Source: Streptomyces puniciscabiei (lineage in GTDB: Bacteria > Actinomycetota > Actinomycetes > Streptomycetales > Streptomycetaceae). Taken from it: a stretch of DNA of 64,000 bases. Every line of letters starts with the position of its first letter. The first letter of the stretch is position 1. Positions 28,981 through 38,600 of this stretch are shown here, in pieces. The translations under genes were made by a program, and so were the position numbers. Where the stretch lies: the NCBI RefSeq assembly GCF_006715785.1, contig NZ_VFNX01000001.1, positions 4,630,001 to 4,694,000 of the forward strand, in the 5' to 3' direction. The notes beneath the pieces are model-generated. The model searched no databases, was not told where the DNA came from, and was given only the letters and a program-made list of their open reading frames with translations.

Positions 28981-30027
28981 ATGGGGCCTGCGGCCGCCGG
29001 CCTGGACGATCTGACCGCCTTTCTGGCCCGCCTCACCGCCTTGCTGCTGCGTTCTTCCGGTGAGGGCGCCTACTCCATCGAGCGAGCTGTGGGCACCAGC
29101 GCTCAGGCCTTCGGAGGCCAGGCGTCCGTAGTCCTCGTGCCCGAAGCGGCCGTGCTCTCGATCGTCGCGGCCGACGGCGGGATGCGCACGGTCTGTGTGC
29201 ACGGCTTCCCGGAGGTGTTCCGGCTCGATCAAGCCGCGGCACTCAAGCCCTTCCTGGCCGACGTAAAGACGGGCCAGCTCGGGGTAGCCGAAGCCAGCCG
29301 CAGGCTGGCATGCATCGAAGCGGCACCGCCGCCGTACCCCTGGTGGCTTAAGTTCCTCGGCGTTCTGCTGTTCTCCCTGGGCTTCGCCCCGCTGGTCCAG
29401 CCCACCTGGTACGAGATCACCACCACAGCCGTCCTGGGCGTGATCGCCGCGGCACTCGTGGTCGCCGCCGACCATGCGCCGCGACTGTCCAAAATTCTCC
29501 CCCTGGTGGTCTCGGCCGTCGTCTCCGTCGTCACCATTGAAGTGTTTGCCGGCGATCCGGCACACGGCGGCCCGGTCCTGTTGATGCTCCCGGCGCTGTT
29601 CTACTTCGTGCCCGGTGACTTCCTGAGCGCATCGACCACCGAGCTGGCCGTCGGCCTCATCACCACCGGCGCGATCCGGCTCGTCTACTCCATATTCCTG
29701 CTCGTCCAGCTCTACCTTGGCGTTCTGATGGGCATATTTGTCACCGGAACTCCCCTCAACGCCCTCTTCGACACCGCCGCCAGAGCCGACCTACCCAAGT
29801 GGGCACTGATCCTGGGCGGGATCGCCTTCACCGGCGGCACGGTCCTGGCCTTCGCAATTCCGCACCGCTTCTTCGGGACTCTCCTCGTGCTGGTTTACGC
29901 CACCGTTGGGGCGCAGTCACTGTTCACCAAGCTGATTCGGGAGACCGGCGGCACATTCGTCGCTGCCATGCTGCTGGCCGCCGCAGCCAATAGCCGACTG
30001 GAGGGGCGCGAAAGCGTCCGGTGGTGA
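28981..30027 (+). CDS. threonine/serine exporter ThrE family protein
   Basis: Integral membrane protein of 348 aa combining the N-terminal ThrE domain (GEGAYSIERAVGTSAQAFGG, about residues 25-120) and a C-terminal ThrE2-like domain with about nine TM helices in all (for example FLGVLLFSLGFAPLVQPTWY and GVLMGIFVTGTPLNALFDTA). ATG 28981 is chosen because aaaggagg lies at 28969-28976; an in-frame GTG exists at 28951. The last codons abut a truncated minus-strand gene (30017-30184), indicating a rearrangement junction at its 3' end. Export of small amino acids is known for the C. glutamicum homologue. Confidence 0.88.
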   Translation: MGPAAAGLDDLTAFLARLTALLLRSSGEGAYSIERAVGTSAQAFGGQASVVLVPEAAVLSIVAADGGMRTVCVHGFPEVFRLDQAAALKPFLADVKTGQLGVAEASRRLACIEAAPPPYPWWLKFLGVLLFSLGFAPLVQPTWYEITTTAVLGVIAAALVVAADHAPRLSKILPLVVSAVVSVVTIEVFAGDPAHGGPVLLMLPALFYFVPGDFLSASTTELAVGLITTGAIRLVYSIFLLVQLYLGVLMGIFVTGTPLNALFDTAARADLPKWALILGGIAFTGGTVLAFAIPHRFFGTLLVLVYATVGAQSLFTKLIRETGGTFVAAMLLAAAANSRLEGRESVRW

Positions 30028-30184
30028 CCACGAGCGTCGTTCCCAGGATGTCCGCATGCTCGACCGCGAACCTGCATGGCGACCAGGTCAGGCCCTGGAA
30101 ATAGGTCGGCCTGTGTCGCAGCCGCCAGCGATAGGCCATGCCGTCGACAACGATGCCCCGTGCGCCCTTACGTCCCAGTGCCAT
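30017..30184 (-). pseudogene. truncated 5' part of a hypothetical gene (MALGRKGAR...)
   Basis: Minus-strand ORF with a strong ribosome binding site (ggggggag, 30187-30194) and start MALGRKGARGIVVDGMAYRW, followed by RLRHRPTYFQGLTWSPCRFA and EHADILGTTLVVTTG. This looks like a known type of small Streptomyces hypothetical protein. After about 55 codons the frame runs into the antisense of the ThrE gene end, so the 3' part is missing. Interpreted as a remnant cut by insertion of the ThrE-containing segment. Confidence 0.45.
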
Positions 30185-30513
30185 AGCTCCCCCCTCGACG
30201 TGGAGGATGCTAGCGACTTCGCCTCTGCTGTCCGTAGGGAGTAGAGGTGCCAGATCCGTGCCAGATCGTGCGGGGAACCACAGGAAACAGCGGGCATCAA
30301 CCCGACAGGCGATCGGACGCCGTCACCGCTCCCGGCCCAGGTCAGCCGATCAACCACCCGTAGATCACCTCGGCCTCCCAGGCTGATGGCCCCTCCTCTC
30401 GCTGAGACCGCCATCCACTGGGTACCGTCATGGTCGTGTCCGGTGCGCGCCGGGTTGGTCACCCGCAGGCGTGCGCTGGTTGATCGCGCGCGACTAGGGG
30501 AGCTGGTACGGGC
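30185..30513. other. spacer without gene
   Basis: About 330 bp with no supported gene. It contains two close direct copies of gtgccagatc (about 30248-30268) and the presumed upstream region of the truncated minus-strand gene. Confidence 0.4.
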
Positions 30514-30663
30514 ATGGCGCTTGACGCTGCTCGATCGGAAGAAGGGTTCACGTCCGCGAGGGCTACGCGGGTGATGCGTGCCGCGTGCCGGACTGCGGGG
30601 CTCAACGACAGAGGCGCGGAGCTGATCCGTCTGGGAGAGAACGCACTGTTTCGCCTGGCCTAG
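30514..30663 (+). pseudogene. N-terminal remnant of an aminoglycoside-phosphotransferase-like gene
   Basis: An ORF of 49 codons, MALDAARSEEGFTSARATRV then RAACRTAGLNDRGAELIRLG, ENALFRLA, stop TAG 30661. The LIRLGENALFRL stretch is typical of the first strands of APH/ChoK-type kinases in Streptomyces; the rest of the kinase domain (HxD, DxD motifs) is missing downstream. Too short to be functional, so called a decayed gene start. Recognition is by motif only. Confidence 0.4.
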
Positions 30664-30947
30664 CCAGGGTTGGGAGCACAGCGCACGTGCCCCCTGCGTG
30701 CCCGATCGGACGGCGACCAGCGGGGAACAACGGGGAACGTCGGCAAGTCGCCCACAGACACGCAGGTCACCGTCTTGCCAAGGTCAGCGTCCATCCGCAT
30801 ACGCGATCTTCCAACCTCGTGCTTCGCGAGCCGGTGACTGATCTCCGCAGCTTCACACGAGGCTGGGACCAACTGCCCGCCTGAGCCGGCGGCGCCGGTT
30901 CTGCCTACCCTCGATATAGGGGGTGACCAACCCGGAAAAGGACCGCC
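30664..30947. other. spacer upstream of SDR gene
   Basis: About 280 bp with no gene. Contains a short direct repeat (cggggaacaacggggaac, near 30720-30737). A TACCCT box sits about 40 bp ahead of the SDR start. The SDR ribosome binding site is weak (aaaagga). Confidence 0.35.
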
Positions 30948-31742
30948 ATGGACCTCCAGCTCAAGGACAGGGTCGCCGTCGTCACCGGAGCGAGCAAGGG
31001 CATCGGCCTCGCCATCGCCGATGCGTTCGCGCGTGAAAGCGCACACGTCACCGTCGGCAGCCGGAGCATTACTCCCGAGCTCAAAGGGCTCCACGAGAAG
31101 TACGGCGTCACCGCAGTCCCGGTCGACTTGTCCACCGCAGACGGACCGGGCGCGCTCGTCCGACACGCGGTGGACCAGTACGGCAGGGTCGACGTCCTGG
31201 TCAACAATTTGGGTACCGCGACGCCCCGTCCGAGCTTCCTGGACATCGACGACGCCGAGTGGCAACGGATCTTCGACATGACCCTGTTCAGCGCGGTCCG
31301 GGCCAGCCGCGCTGCGCTTCCTCACCTGCTGGTGGTGGACGGGGGTTCCATCATCAACATCAGCTCCATCAACGCGCGTCTACCCTTCCCCATGGTCGTG
31401 GACTACTCCGCGGCCAAGGCCGGGCTGAGCAGCCTGACCAAGTCGCTGTCCGAGGAGTTCGCACCGCGAGGCGTCCGGGTCAACGCGATCGCCCCGGGGC
31501 CGGTTCGCACTCCCTTCTGGACCGCGCCGGGCGGCTTCGCCGATGCCACGGCAGCCCAGGCCGGCACCACCGCGCAGGAAGCCATCGATGCAGTCGTGCC
31601 GCAGAGCATGGGCATCTCCACAGGACGAGTCACCGAAGCTCACGAAGTTGCCGATCTGGCTCTCTTCCTCGCCTCCCCGCTCGCCGGCAACATCACAGGA
31701 GCCGAGTTCACCATCGATGGCGGCCAGGTCAAGACATTGTGA
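30948..31742 (+). CDS. SDR family NAD(P)-dependent oxidoreductase
   Basis: Classical short-chain dehydrogenase of 264 aa: cofactor loop VVTGASKGIGLAIADAF (TGxxxGIG), NNLG at about residue 86, catalytic Ser in NISSINARLPFP, YSAAKAGLSSL (Tyr-x3-Lys), and the C-terminal PLAGNITGAEFTIDGGQVKT signature. ATG start with GC-rich codons. The substrate cannot be told. It stands alone between gene remnants in the island's right part. Confidence 0.93.
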   Translation: MDLQLKDRVAVVTGASKGIGLAIADAFARESAHVTVGSRSITPELKGLHEKYGVTAVPVDLSTADGPGALVRHAVDQYGRVDVLVNNLGTATPRPSFLDIDDAEWQRIFDMTLFSAVRASRAALPHLLVVDGGSIINISSINARLPFPMVVDYSAAKAGLSSLTKSLSEEFAPRGVRVNAIAPGPVRTPFWTAPGGFADATAAQAGTTAQEAIDAVVPQSMGISTGRVTEAHEVADLALFLASPLAGNITGAEFTIDGGQVKTL

Positions 31743-32142
31743 TCTCTTGCCTCTGCCTGCACACCCGGTTGCTGAGCACCGGGCGGTAGGGATCGAAAGA
31801 TGGCGCCGCGAACTGGTCCTACAGGTATTCGAGCAGACGCGATGGCAGGACCGTCACGAACCCTCCACTGCTCACTGAGCACAGAGAACTCCATGATCAT
31901 TCAGGCGCTGGTGCTGTACAGCAGCGAAGTACAGCAACCGTGAAGACCGTGCCCGACCAGAAACGGCCCGAAGTCTACGCTTTACCAGCACAGCGACCGT
32001 CAGCGACCGTCACGCTCATAGTTCGCAGCGAGGGGGCCGCGGCACGGCTCCCGGGTCGTGCCACTCTCGTGCCAGAACGGGCGGGGAATCGCGGTGCGCC
32101 ACGGCGCATATCGCCAGACGGAGCCGAGACGGCAAAGTCGCT

Positions 32143-32193
32143 GGTCGCCGACTGCCGCCCCGTTGAAGCTTTGAGCCTGGCCGAGAGGGTCCA
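32143..32193. repeat. 51-bp block shared with 19740-19790, orphan copy
   Basis: Same 51-bp block as in the toxin gene, one mismatch. Here the minus strand reads SLDPLGQAQSFNGAAVGD in a short frame (32236-32000) whose remainder (QRLCRLGSVWRYAPWRTAI) is unrelated to the toxin. The surrounding region 31743-32236 holds no intact gene. Interpreted as a leftover of a second toxin gene of the same export family. Confidence 0.8.
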
Positions 32194-32236
32194 GCGACAC
32201 CGAGATGGACTCCATGACGGGGGAGAGAGACCACAC

Positions 32237-32641
32237 GTGGCATTCACGTACCTCTACAAGCGGCGTATCGGCCCGTGGGGGCTCGTCGCCCGCGTCACCC
32301 TCGACGTTCAGCGCATCGACGAGCCGCCGCGTGAGGGGCGCAGAATCGACGATTCACACGTCTGGTGGCTGCCGCCGCAGCAGATCGCTGCGATGGACGA
32401 GAAGTGGATGGCGTTCGGCCTCGGACTGGTGGTCGGGCAACTGGACGCTTTGAGAGAGGGCGCCGATGCCCTATTGGTGCGCGTGGAGGACTGGGAGGTA
32501 CCCATGCTCACGGACTACCAGGAGGAAGTCGCCGCCGCGGCTGTCATCGAGTGCCTGAGGGAGAACTGCGGCATCGACGGCGTCGACATCGGCCCGACCT
32601 TCGACCGAGAGAGGAATCGCTACCGGTTCACCTGGGACTGA
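32237..32641 (+). CDS. hypothetical protein, possible orphan immunity-type protein
   Basis: Protein of 134 aa from GTG 32237 (ggggagagaga just ahead), VAFTYLYKRRIGPWGLVARV, with DSHVWWLPPQQIAAMDEKWM, a helix with LVVGQLDALREGADALLVRV and end DRERNRYRFTWD. No signal peptide or TM. The mixed alpha/beta appearance and the neighbouring toxin fragment would suit an orphan immunity or antitoxin protein, but this is a guess. The frame extends upstream to 31940, where codon use is poor. The stop is directly followed, in the same frame, by the remnant phosphatase. Confidence 0.55.
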   Translation: MAFTYLYKRRIGPWGLVARVTLDVQRIDEPPREGRRIDDSHVWWLPPQQIAAMDEKWMAFGLGLVVGQLDALREGADALLVRVEDWEVPMLTDYQEEVAAAAVIECLRENCGIDGVDIGPTFDRERNRYRFTWD

Positions 32642-33379
32642 CATCAGGCCGGGTCCGAGCTGTCCCTGTTCGCCGACACCGGCAGAGCGTTGGCCGGCAC
32701 CCTCGATTCGCACGAGGGCCTGCGTCGGGTGTGCCATGTGCTGACCCGGCAACTGGCGCGGGCGCCCAGCGGCGACACCGCGCTGGTCATCGGCGACGTG
32801 TCCGGTCATGATCTGCAGGCCGCCGTGTCCATGAGCACCCTGCGGAACATGCTGCGCGGTATCGCCGTCGACCGGGAGGAACCGCCCGGAGAGGTTCTGC
32901 GCCGCCTGGACCTCGCCGGCCAGACCCTCGATCCCCACCTGACGGCCACCTGTGTCTACGCCGTGATCAGGGGCGGTGAGGGCCCGGGCAGCAGCCTGCA
33001 CCACTCCTCCGCCGGCCATCTGCCGCCCCTGCTGACCACCGGGGAGGGCGACACCCGCTATCTGGACGCGGGCAGCGGCCCGTTGATCGGCATGGATCCC
33101 GACCTGCCCCGCACCTCCGCCGTGGACCAGTTGCTGCCGCACTCCACCCTGCTGCTCTTCACCGACGGCCTCGTCGAGCGCCGAGGAGAAGCCCTCGACG
33201 ACGGCCTGACCCGACTCCGCCGGCACACGGCCCAGCAGGCACGGGACCCCCTCGACGTCTTCTGCGACGAACTGATCGTCGCCTTCGGTGCCGACAGCGC
33301 CGACGACATCGCCCTGCTCGCCCTGCGTCCCGCACCCCGCCCCACTGCCCCGGCCGAGGCGGCGGGCCGCGGCCCGTGA
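32642..33379 (+). pseudogene. truncated and internally deleted SpoIIE/PP2C-type phosphatase
   Basis: The frame opens right after the preceding stop without ATG/GTG (earliest start codon TTG 32690). It reads a linker helix of PAS/GAF-phosphatases (LSLFADTGRALAGTLDSHEG, LRRVCHVLTRQLA), then jumps to the second half of a SpoIIE domain (GDTALVIGDVSGHDLQAAVS, SAGHLPPLL, LLLFTDGLVERRGEALDDGL, DDIALLAL). The GAF domain and the first metal-binding motif usually preceding GDxxGxG-type sequences (GGDWYD) are absent, so catalytic competence is doubtful. Probably the host gene damaged at the right border of the island. Its stop overlaps a GTG of the next frame. Confidence 0.7.
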
Positions 33380-33444
33380 CGGTGCGGGGCAATTCGCCGG
33401 ACCTGGCCGGATCCGAACGGGGCGGTGCCTGCGTCCACACCGGT

Positions 33445-34557
33445 ATGGAACCGCACACGCCGCCTCCCCGGCTCCGGCAGCCCGAAGGGTGTCTGACCGT
33501 CGCGATCCGTGTACCCCTGCGGATCGTCGTACTCGTGCTGGTGGTGCCGGTGCGGATGGTGTGGGACGCCCTCGCCGTCACCGGACGGTTTCTGCGGGAC
33601 ACCGTGCTCAGGCCACTCGGCCGGGCGCTGCTGTGGGCCGGAAAGGCCCTGTTCGTATGGCCGTTGGTGGGCCTGTGGCGCTATGTGCTGGTCCCGGTCG
33701 GCAGGGTGCTCGCCCGGCTCGGCGCCGTCCTCGTCCTCGTACCGGCCGTGTGGTGCCACCGGTACGTCCTCACGCCCGTCGGGCACGCCGTCGCCCGGCT
33801 GGCGCGCGGGGTGGGCGCCGGGCTCGCCTGGCTGTACGTGCGCGTGCTCACCCCGATCGGGCACGCGGTCACCTGGCTGCTGACGTGCGTCGGCGCGGTC
33901 TTCGCCGCCGTGGGCATGGGTCTGTACACGGCCGTGGCCTGGCTGGCCCGGTATCTGCTCGTCGTGCCCGCGCGATGGCTGTACGACCGGGTCCTCGCGC
34001 CCGTCGGGCGTGCCGTGACCTGGTGCGTACGAGGGCTGGGGTGGCTGCTCGGCGTGATCGGCACCGGCATCGGGCTCGCCCTGTACTGGACCCTCCGCGT
34101 CCTGTTCGTGCTGCCCGCCCTCGCGCTGTGGCGCTGGGTCCTCGCCCCCGTCGGCCGGTTCCTCGCCCTCGTGGCGCGCGAGGTCGGCGAGGCCCTCGGG
34201 CACGCCTGGCGGATCGCCGGACGGATCTCGAGGGCCGTCGGCCGTGTGCTCGCGACCCTCTTCCGGTGGATCTTCGTGGAGCCCCTGCGCCGGGTGTACC
34301 GGACCGTTCTCACCCCGCTCGGCCACCTCGTCCGGGACGCCGTCCTGCGGCCGGTCGCCGAGGGCGCGCGCGTGCTGGGCCGGGCCGTCCGCGAGGCCCT
34401 GGCCGGCGCCCGCGAGACGGTACGGCAGGCCCGCGCCGACTTCGGGCGGATGCTGTTCGGCGAGCCCCGCCGCCCGGACCCGGTGGACCGGCGGGAACCT
34501 CAGGGGCCCGCTGCACGTACTCTTGGTAGCAGTACGACCGCACTCACGAAGGACTAG
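33445..34557 (+). CDS. multi-repeat membrane-associated hypothetical protein
   Basis: Protein of 370 aa from ATG 33445 (MEPHTPPPRLRQPEG); GTG 33376 in the same frame overlaps the upstream stop and is a possible start. It is built of about 9 imperfect repeats of 30-37 residues, each ending in a (L/Y)-x-P-(V/I/L)-G-(R/H) core: VLRPLGRAL, VLVPVGRVL, VLTPVGHAV, VLTPIGHAV, VLAPVGRAV, VLAPVGRFL, VLTPLGHLV. Repeats are hydrophobic with Arg at the borders, so amphipathic re-entrant or TM helices are likely. Next gene is the TIGR03936 partner, 46 bp on. Function unknown. Confidence 0.75.
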   Translation: MEPHTPPPRLRQPEGCLTVAIRVPLRIVVLVLVVPVRMVWDALAVTGRFLRDTVLRPLGRALLWAGKALFVWPLVGLWRYVLVPVGRVLARLGAVLVLVPAVWCHRYVLTPVGHAVARLARGVGAGLAWLYVRVLTPIGHAVTWLLTCVGAVFAAVGMGLYTAVAWLARYLLVVPARWLYDRVLAPVGRAVTWCVRGLGWLLGVIGTGIGLALYWTLRVLFVLPALALWRWVLAPVGRFLALVAREVGEALGHAWRIAGRISRAVGRVLATLFRWIFVEPLRRVYRTVLTPLGHLVRDAVLRPVAEGARVLGRAVREALAGARETVRQARADFGRMLFGEPRRPDPVDRREPQGPAARTLGSSTTALTKD

Positions 34558-34603
34558 GACACTGGGCAAGCGACAGCCCGAAGGCCCGCCGCCCGCACCC
34601 GCG

Positions 34604-35380
34604 GTGCAGCGCATCCGACTGCGCTACACCAAGCGCGGCCGCCTGAGGTTCACCAGCCACCGAGACTTCCAGCGCGCCTTCGAGCGTGCGCTGCGCCGCG
34701 CCGAGGTGCCCATGGCGTACTCGGCCGGGTTCACGCCGCACCCGAAGGTGTCGTACGCCAATGCCGCACCCACCGGCACGGGCAGTGAGGCGGAGTATCT
34801 GGAGATCGCGCTCACCGCACCGCGCGACCCCGAGACCCTGCGCGTCCTCCTCGACGAGTCGCTGCCCCCCGGGCTCGACGTCGTCGAGGCGGTCGAGGCG
34901 CGGACCTCGGGCCTCGCCGACCGGCTGACGGCCTCCGTCTGGGAGCTGCGGCTGGACGGGGTCGACCCGGCCGAGGCCGGGCGCGCGGTCGACGCGTTCA
35001 ACCGGGCCGGGGCCGTCGAGGTCCAGCGGATGACCAAGAACGGCGTCCGCACCTTCGACGCCCGCCCGGCCGTGGTGAGCCTGGAAACGCACGGTTCACC
35101 GGCTGATAGGCCTAGCGACCAGCCCTGTGCGATACTGCGGCTGGTTGTTCGGCACGTGACGCCTGCCGTACGACCCGACGACGTCCTGTCCGGTCTCCGC
35201 GCCGTGGCCGACCTGGCGCCGCCGGTCCCCGCAGCGGTGACCAGGCTGGCGCAGGGGCTGTTCGATGAAGAGACCGGCACGGTGACCGACCCGCTCGCGC
35301 CCGACCGCGAGGCAGCCGGGGCCCTGACGGCCCAGCCGGCCGCCGCCGCGACGGCGCCGACGCCGGAAGGTCCCGCGTAG
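34604..35380 (+). CDS. TIGR03936 family radical SAM-associated protein
   Basis: Partner of the TIGR03960 radical SAM protein (12.7 kb), in many genomes adjacent or fused to it. The 258-aa protein starts VQRIRLRYTKRGRLRFTSHR (GTG 34604) and shows the DUF2344 core: FTSHRDFQRAFERALRRAEV, MAYSAGFTPHPKVSYANAAP and TGSEAEYLEIAL. The conserved sequence extends upstream to LGKRQPEGPPPAPAV, so a CTG start at 34562 is plausible because homologues begin MGKRQPEG (from memory). The C-terminus is Ala/Pro-rich. Lies directly before the RNase E/G gene. Confidence 0.88.
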   Translation: MQRIRLRYTKRGRLRFTSHRDFQRAFERALRRAEVPMAYSAGFTPHPKVSYANAAPTGTGSEAEYLEIALTAPRDPETLRVLLDESLPPGLDVVEAVEARTSGLADRLTASVWELRLDGVDPAEAGRAVDAFNRAGAVEVQRMTKNGVRTFDARPAVVSLETHGSPADRPSDQPCAILRLVVRHVTPAVRPDDVLSGLRAVADLAPPVPAAVTRLAQGLFDEETGTVTDPLAPDREAAGALTAQPAAAATAPTPEGPA

Positions 35381-35642
35381 GGACGGACGTCGTAAGCGCC
35401 GCCCTCGTACTCGGGAGCCACCTGGGTCGGGCAGCGCACCGACCAGAAGACTTTCGCCAGGCCGTACCGACAAGGCGTACGGAACCGGCGAGACAGGACA
35501 CAGAGTGCTCCCGTGCGGCGCCCGCGCCCCGGACGGCGGCCATCGCGATCGCGCGGGCCGTGGACGTCAACGGCGGACGGTCCTCAGAGACCGACGCCGG
35601 ACCAGGCGCGGCGCCCGGGAGCCTGACGGGAGAAACGCCCGC

Positions 35643-38600
35643 ATGCTCGAGCCGACCGAACCCAATGAGGGTTCCGAACTGAACACTCCCAGCGACACCC
35701 TGCCGCCGCGCAGGCGTCGCCGTGCCGCCTCCCGCCCGGCCGGACCGCCGGCCGCGGCCGAGGCTCCCGCCGAGGTGACCGTGCCGGCCATACCGGCGGC
35801 GGAGTCTGCCGAGGAGGTCCTTGATGCCACAGAGGCCGCTGAGGCCATCGAGGCTGAGGGTGCCGAAGTGGCTGTCGAGGCCGTTGAGGCCGAAGAGGCC
35901 GGTGCGCTGAGCGCCGGCGCTGAGGCCGAAGAGGTCGCCCCTGCCGCCCCTGCCTCCGCTGCCGAGGAGGCCGCGCCCGCCGCTCGTCCGCGCCGTCGGG
36001 CCACGCGTCGCGCGTCCGCGCCTGCCGGGGCCCCGGCGTCCGCCGAGGCCGCCGGGACTGTCGAGACCGTCGTACCTGCCGCGGCCGCCGGGACCGAGGA
36101 GCCCGCCGCCGTCGCCGAGGGCGGCGAGGTGGTCTCCGGTGAGGAGGCCGCACCGCGCCGTGTCCGCCGCCGTGCCACGCGCAGCGTCTCCGCGCCCACC
36201 GGTGCCGCGGCTGCCGCTGAGGCCACCGGTGGCGCCGAGGCCGCTGTGAGCGGGGAAGCCGTGGAGGCCCCCGCCGCCGAGGGCGCAGCCCCCGCGGAAG
36301 AGGCGGCGCCCGCCGCCCGTCCGCGCCGTCGGGCCACGCGTCGCGCGTCCGCGCCCGCCGGGGCACCGGCATCCGCCGAGAGCGTCGAGACCGTGGTCCC
36401 GGCCACCGCCGCGTCCGCTGCCGCCGAACCCGAGAAGGCCGGGGAGCAGCCCGCCGTGGAAGAGGCCGCCCCCGCCGCCCGTCCGCGCCGCCGCGCGACC
36501 CGTCGCGCGGCAGCGCCCGCCGGTGCGCCGAAGGCCTCCGAGCAGGCTGCCGCTGCGGCCCCGGCCGCCACCGAGTCCGCCGAGGCTCCGGCCGCCGCTG
36601 CCGAGACTCCGGCCGCCGAGGTCGCCGCCGCCGAGGTCAGTGGTGCCGCCGAGGAGGCCACTCCGCGTCGCACCCGCCGCCGGGCCACCCGCCGTGCCGC
36701 CGCGCCCGCCGGTGCGCCGACGGCCGCTGAGCCCGCTGCCGCCGAGACCCCGGCGGAGCCGGTCGCCGCCGCCGAGGCCGGGCAGCCCGCCCCCGCCGCC
36801 CAGGCACCGCAGACCCCCGCCGAGGAGGCCCCCGTCGAGGAGGCCGCCCCGCGTCGTACCCGCCGCCGGGCCGTGCGTCCGGTGTTCGGGTTCTCCGAGC
36901 CGGCCCAGCCCACGCGGCCCGCGCCGGCCGCCGAGAGCGAGGAGCCCGAGGCCGAGGCCGAGGCCCGGCGCCGGCCCGCCCGCCCGGCCGTCGCCGTCTT
37001 CCAGGCGCCGGTGTTCACCGAGCCGAGGTTCCAGACCCCGGAGCGCGCCGCCGCCGAGGCCGCGGCCGGGTCCGCCGAGGCGGAGGAGCCCGAGGAGTAC
37101 GCGGAGGAGCGCGCCGAGGCCGGTGCGCGCCGCCGTCGCCGCCGCCGGGGTGCGGCCGCGGAGGAGACGCGCGCCGTCGAGGCCGCCGCCGAGGAAGAGG
37201 AGCCTGCCGAGGCCGTCGCCGAGGGCGAGGAGACCGAGGAGGCGGAGGAGGCCGAGGAGGCGGAGGAGGCCGAGGAGACGGAGGGCGCCGAGGGCTTCGA
37301 GGAGGCCGGCTCGCGCCGCCGTCGCCGTCGTGGCGGCCGGCGTCGCCGTCGCGGTGAGGCCGCCGAGGGCGAGGGCGCGGAGGCCGAGGCCGAGGAGCTG
37401 GCCGCCGAACAGGCCGCGCAGGACGCCGAGGACACCGCCGAGCAGGAGGAAGAGGACGCCGAGGAGGCCCACGAGGAGGCCGGCGGCTCCAGCGCCGGCA
37501 GCCGCCGTCGCCGTCGCCGTCGTCGCCGGGCCGGTGACACCACGGTCGACACCGAGCCCGGCGAGGGCGACCCGGAGCGCACGGTCGTCAAGGTCCGCGA
37601 GCCGCGCAAGCCCGCCGAGCCGTCCGACGAGGTGCAGTCCATCAAGGGCTCGACCCGTCTGGAGGCCAAGAAGCAGCGCCGCCGCGAGGGCCGTGAGCAG
37701 GGCCGCCGACGCGTTCCGATCATCACCGAGGCCGAGTTCCTGGCCCGCCGTGAGGCCGTCGAGCGCGTGATGGTCGTGCGCCAGCACGGCGAGCGCACGC
37801 AGATCGGCGTCCTGGAGGACGGCGTGCTCGTCGAGCACTACGTCAACAAGGAGCAGTCGACCTCGTACGTCGGCAACGTCTACCTGGGCAAGGTGCAGAA
37901 CGTGCTGCCGTCGATGGAGGCCGCCTTCATCGACATCGGCAAGGGCCGCAACGCGGTGCTGTACGCCGGTGAGGTCAACTTCGAGGCGCTGGGCATGGCC
38001 AACGGCCCGCGCCGCATCGAGTCCGCCCTGAAGTCCGGCCAGTCGGTCCTCGTGCAGGTCACGAAGGACCCGATCGGGCACAAGGGTGCCCGTCTGACCA
38101 GCCAGGTCTCCCTCCCGGGCCGCTACCTCGTGTACGTCCCCGAGGGCTCGATGACCGGCATCAGCCGCAAGCTGCCCGACACCGAGCGGGCCCGGCTGAA
38201 GACCATCCTCAAGAAGATCGTCCCCGAGGACGCGGGCGTCATCGTGCGCACCGCCGCCGAGGGCGCGAGCGAGGACGAGCTGCGCCGGGACGTCGAGCGG
38301 CTGCAGGCGCAGTGGGAGGACATCCAGAAGAAGTCGAAGAACGGCAACGCGCCGACGCTGCTGTACGGCGAGCCGGACATGACCGTCCGGGTCGTCCGCG
38401 ACATCTTCAACGAGGACTTCTCCAAGGTCATCGTCAGCGGTGACGACGCCTGGGAGACGATCCACGGATACGTCTCGCACGTCGCGCCGGACCTCGCCGC
38501 CCGGCTGTCGAAGTGGACGTCCGAGGTCGACGTCTTCGCCACCTACCGGATCGACGAGCAGCTCGCCAAGGCGCTGGACCGCAAGGTCTGGCTGCCGAGC

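Noticed and set aside
31743..32236. Plus-strand extension of the 32237 gene (frame open from 31940) as a 233-aa protein
   Set aside because: Codon use is poor before 32237, the GTG there has a good ribosome binding site, and the region includes the toxin-gene fragment on the other strand.
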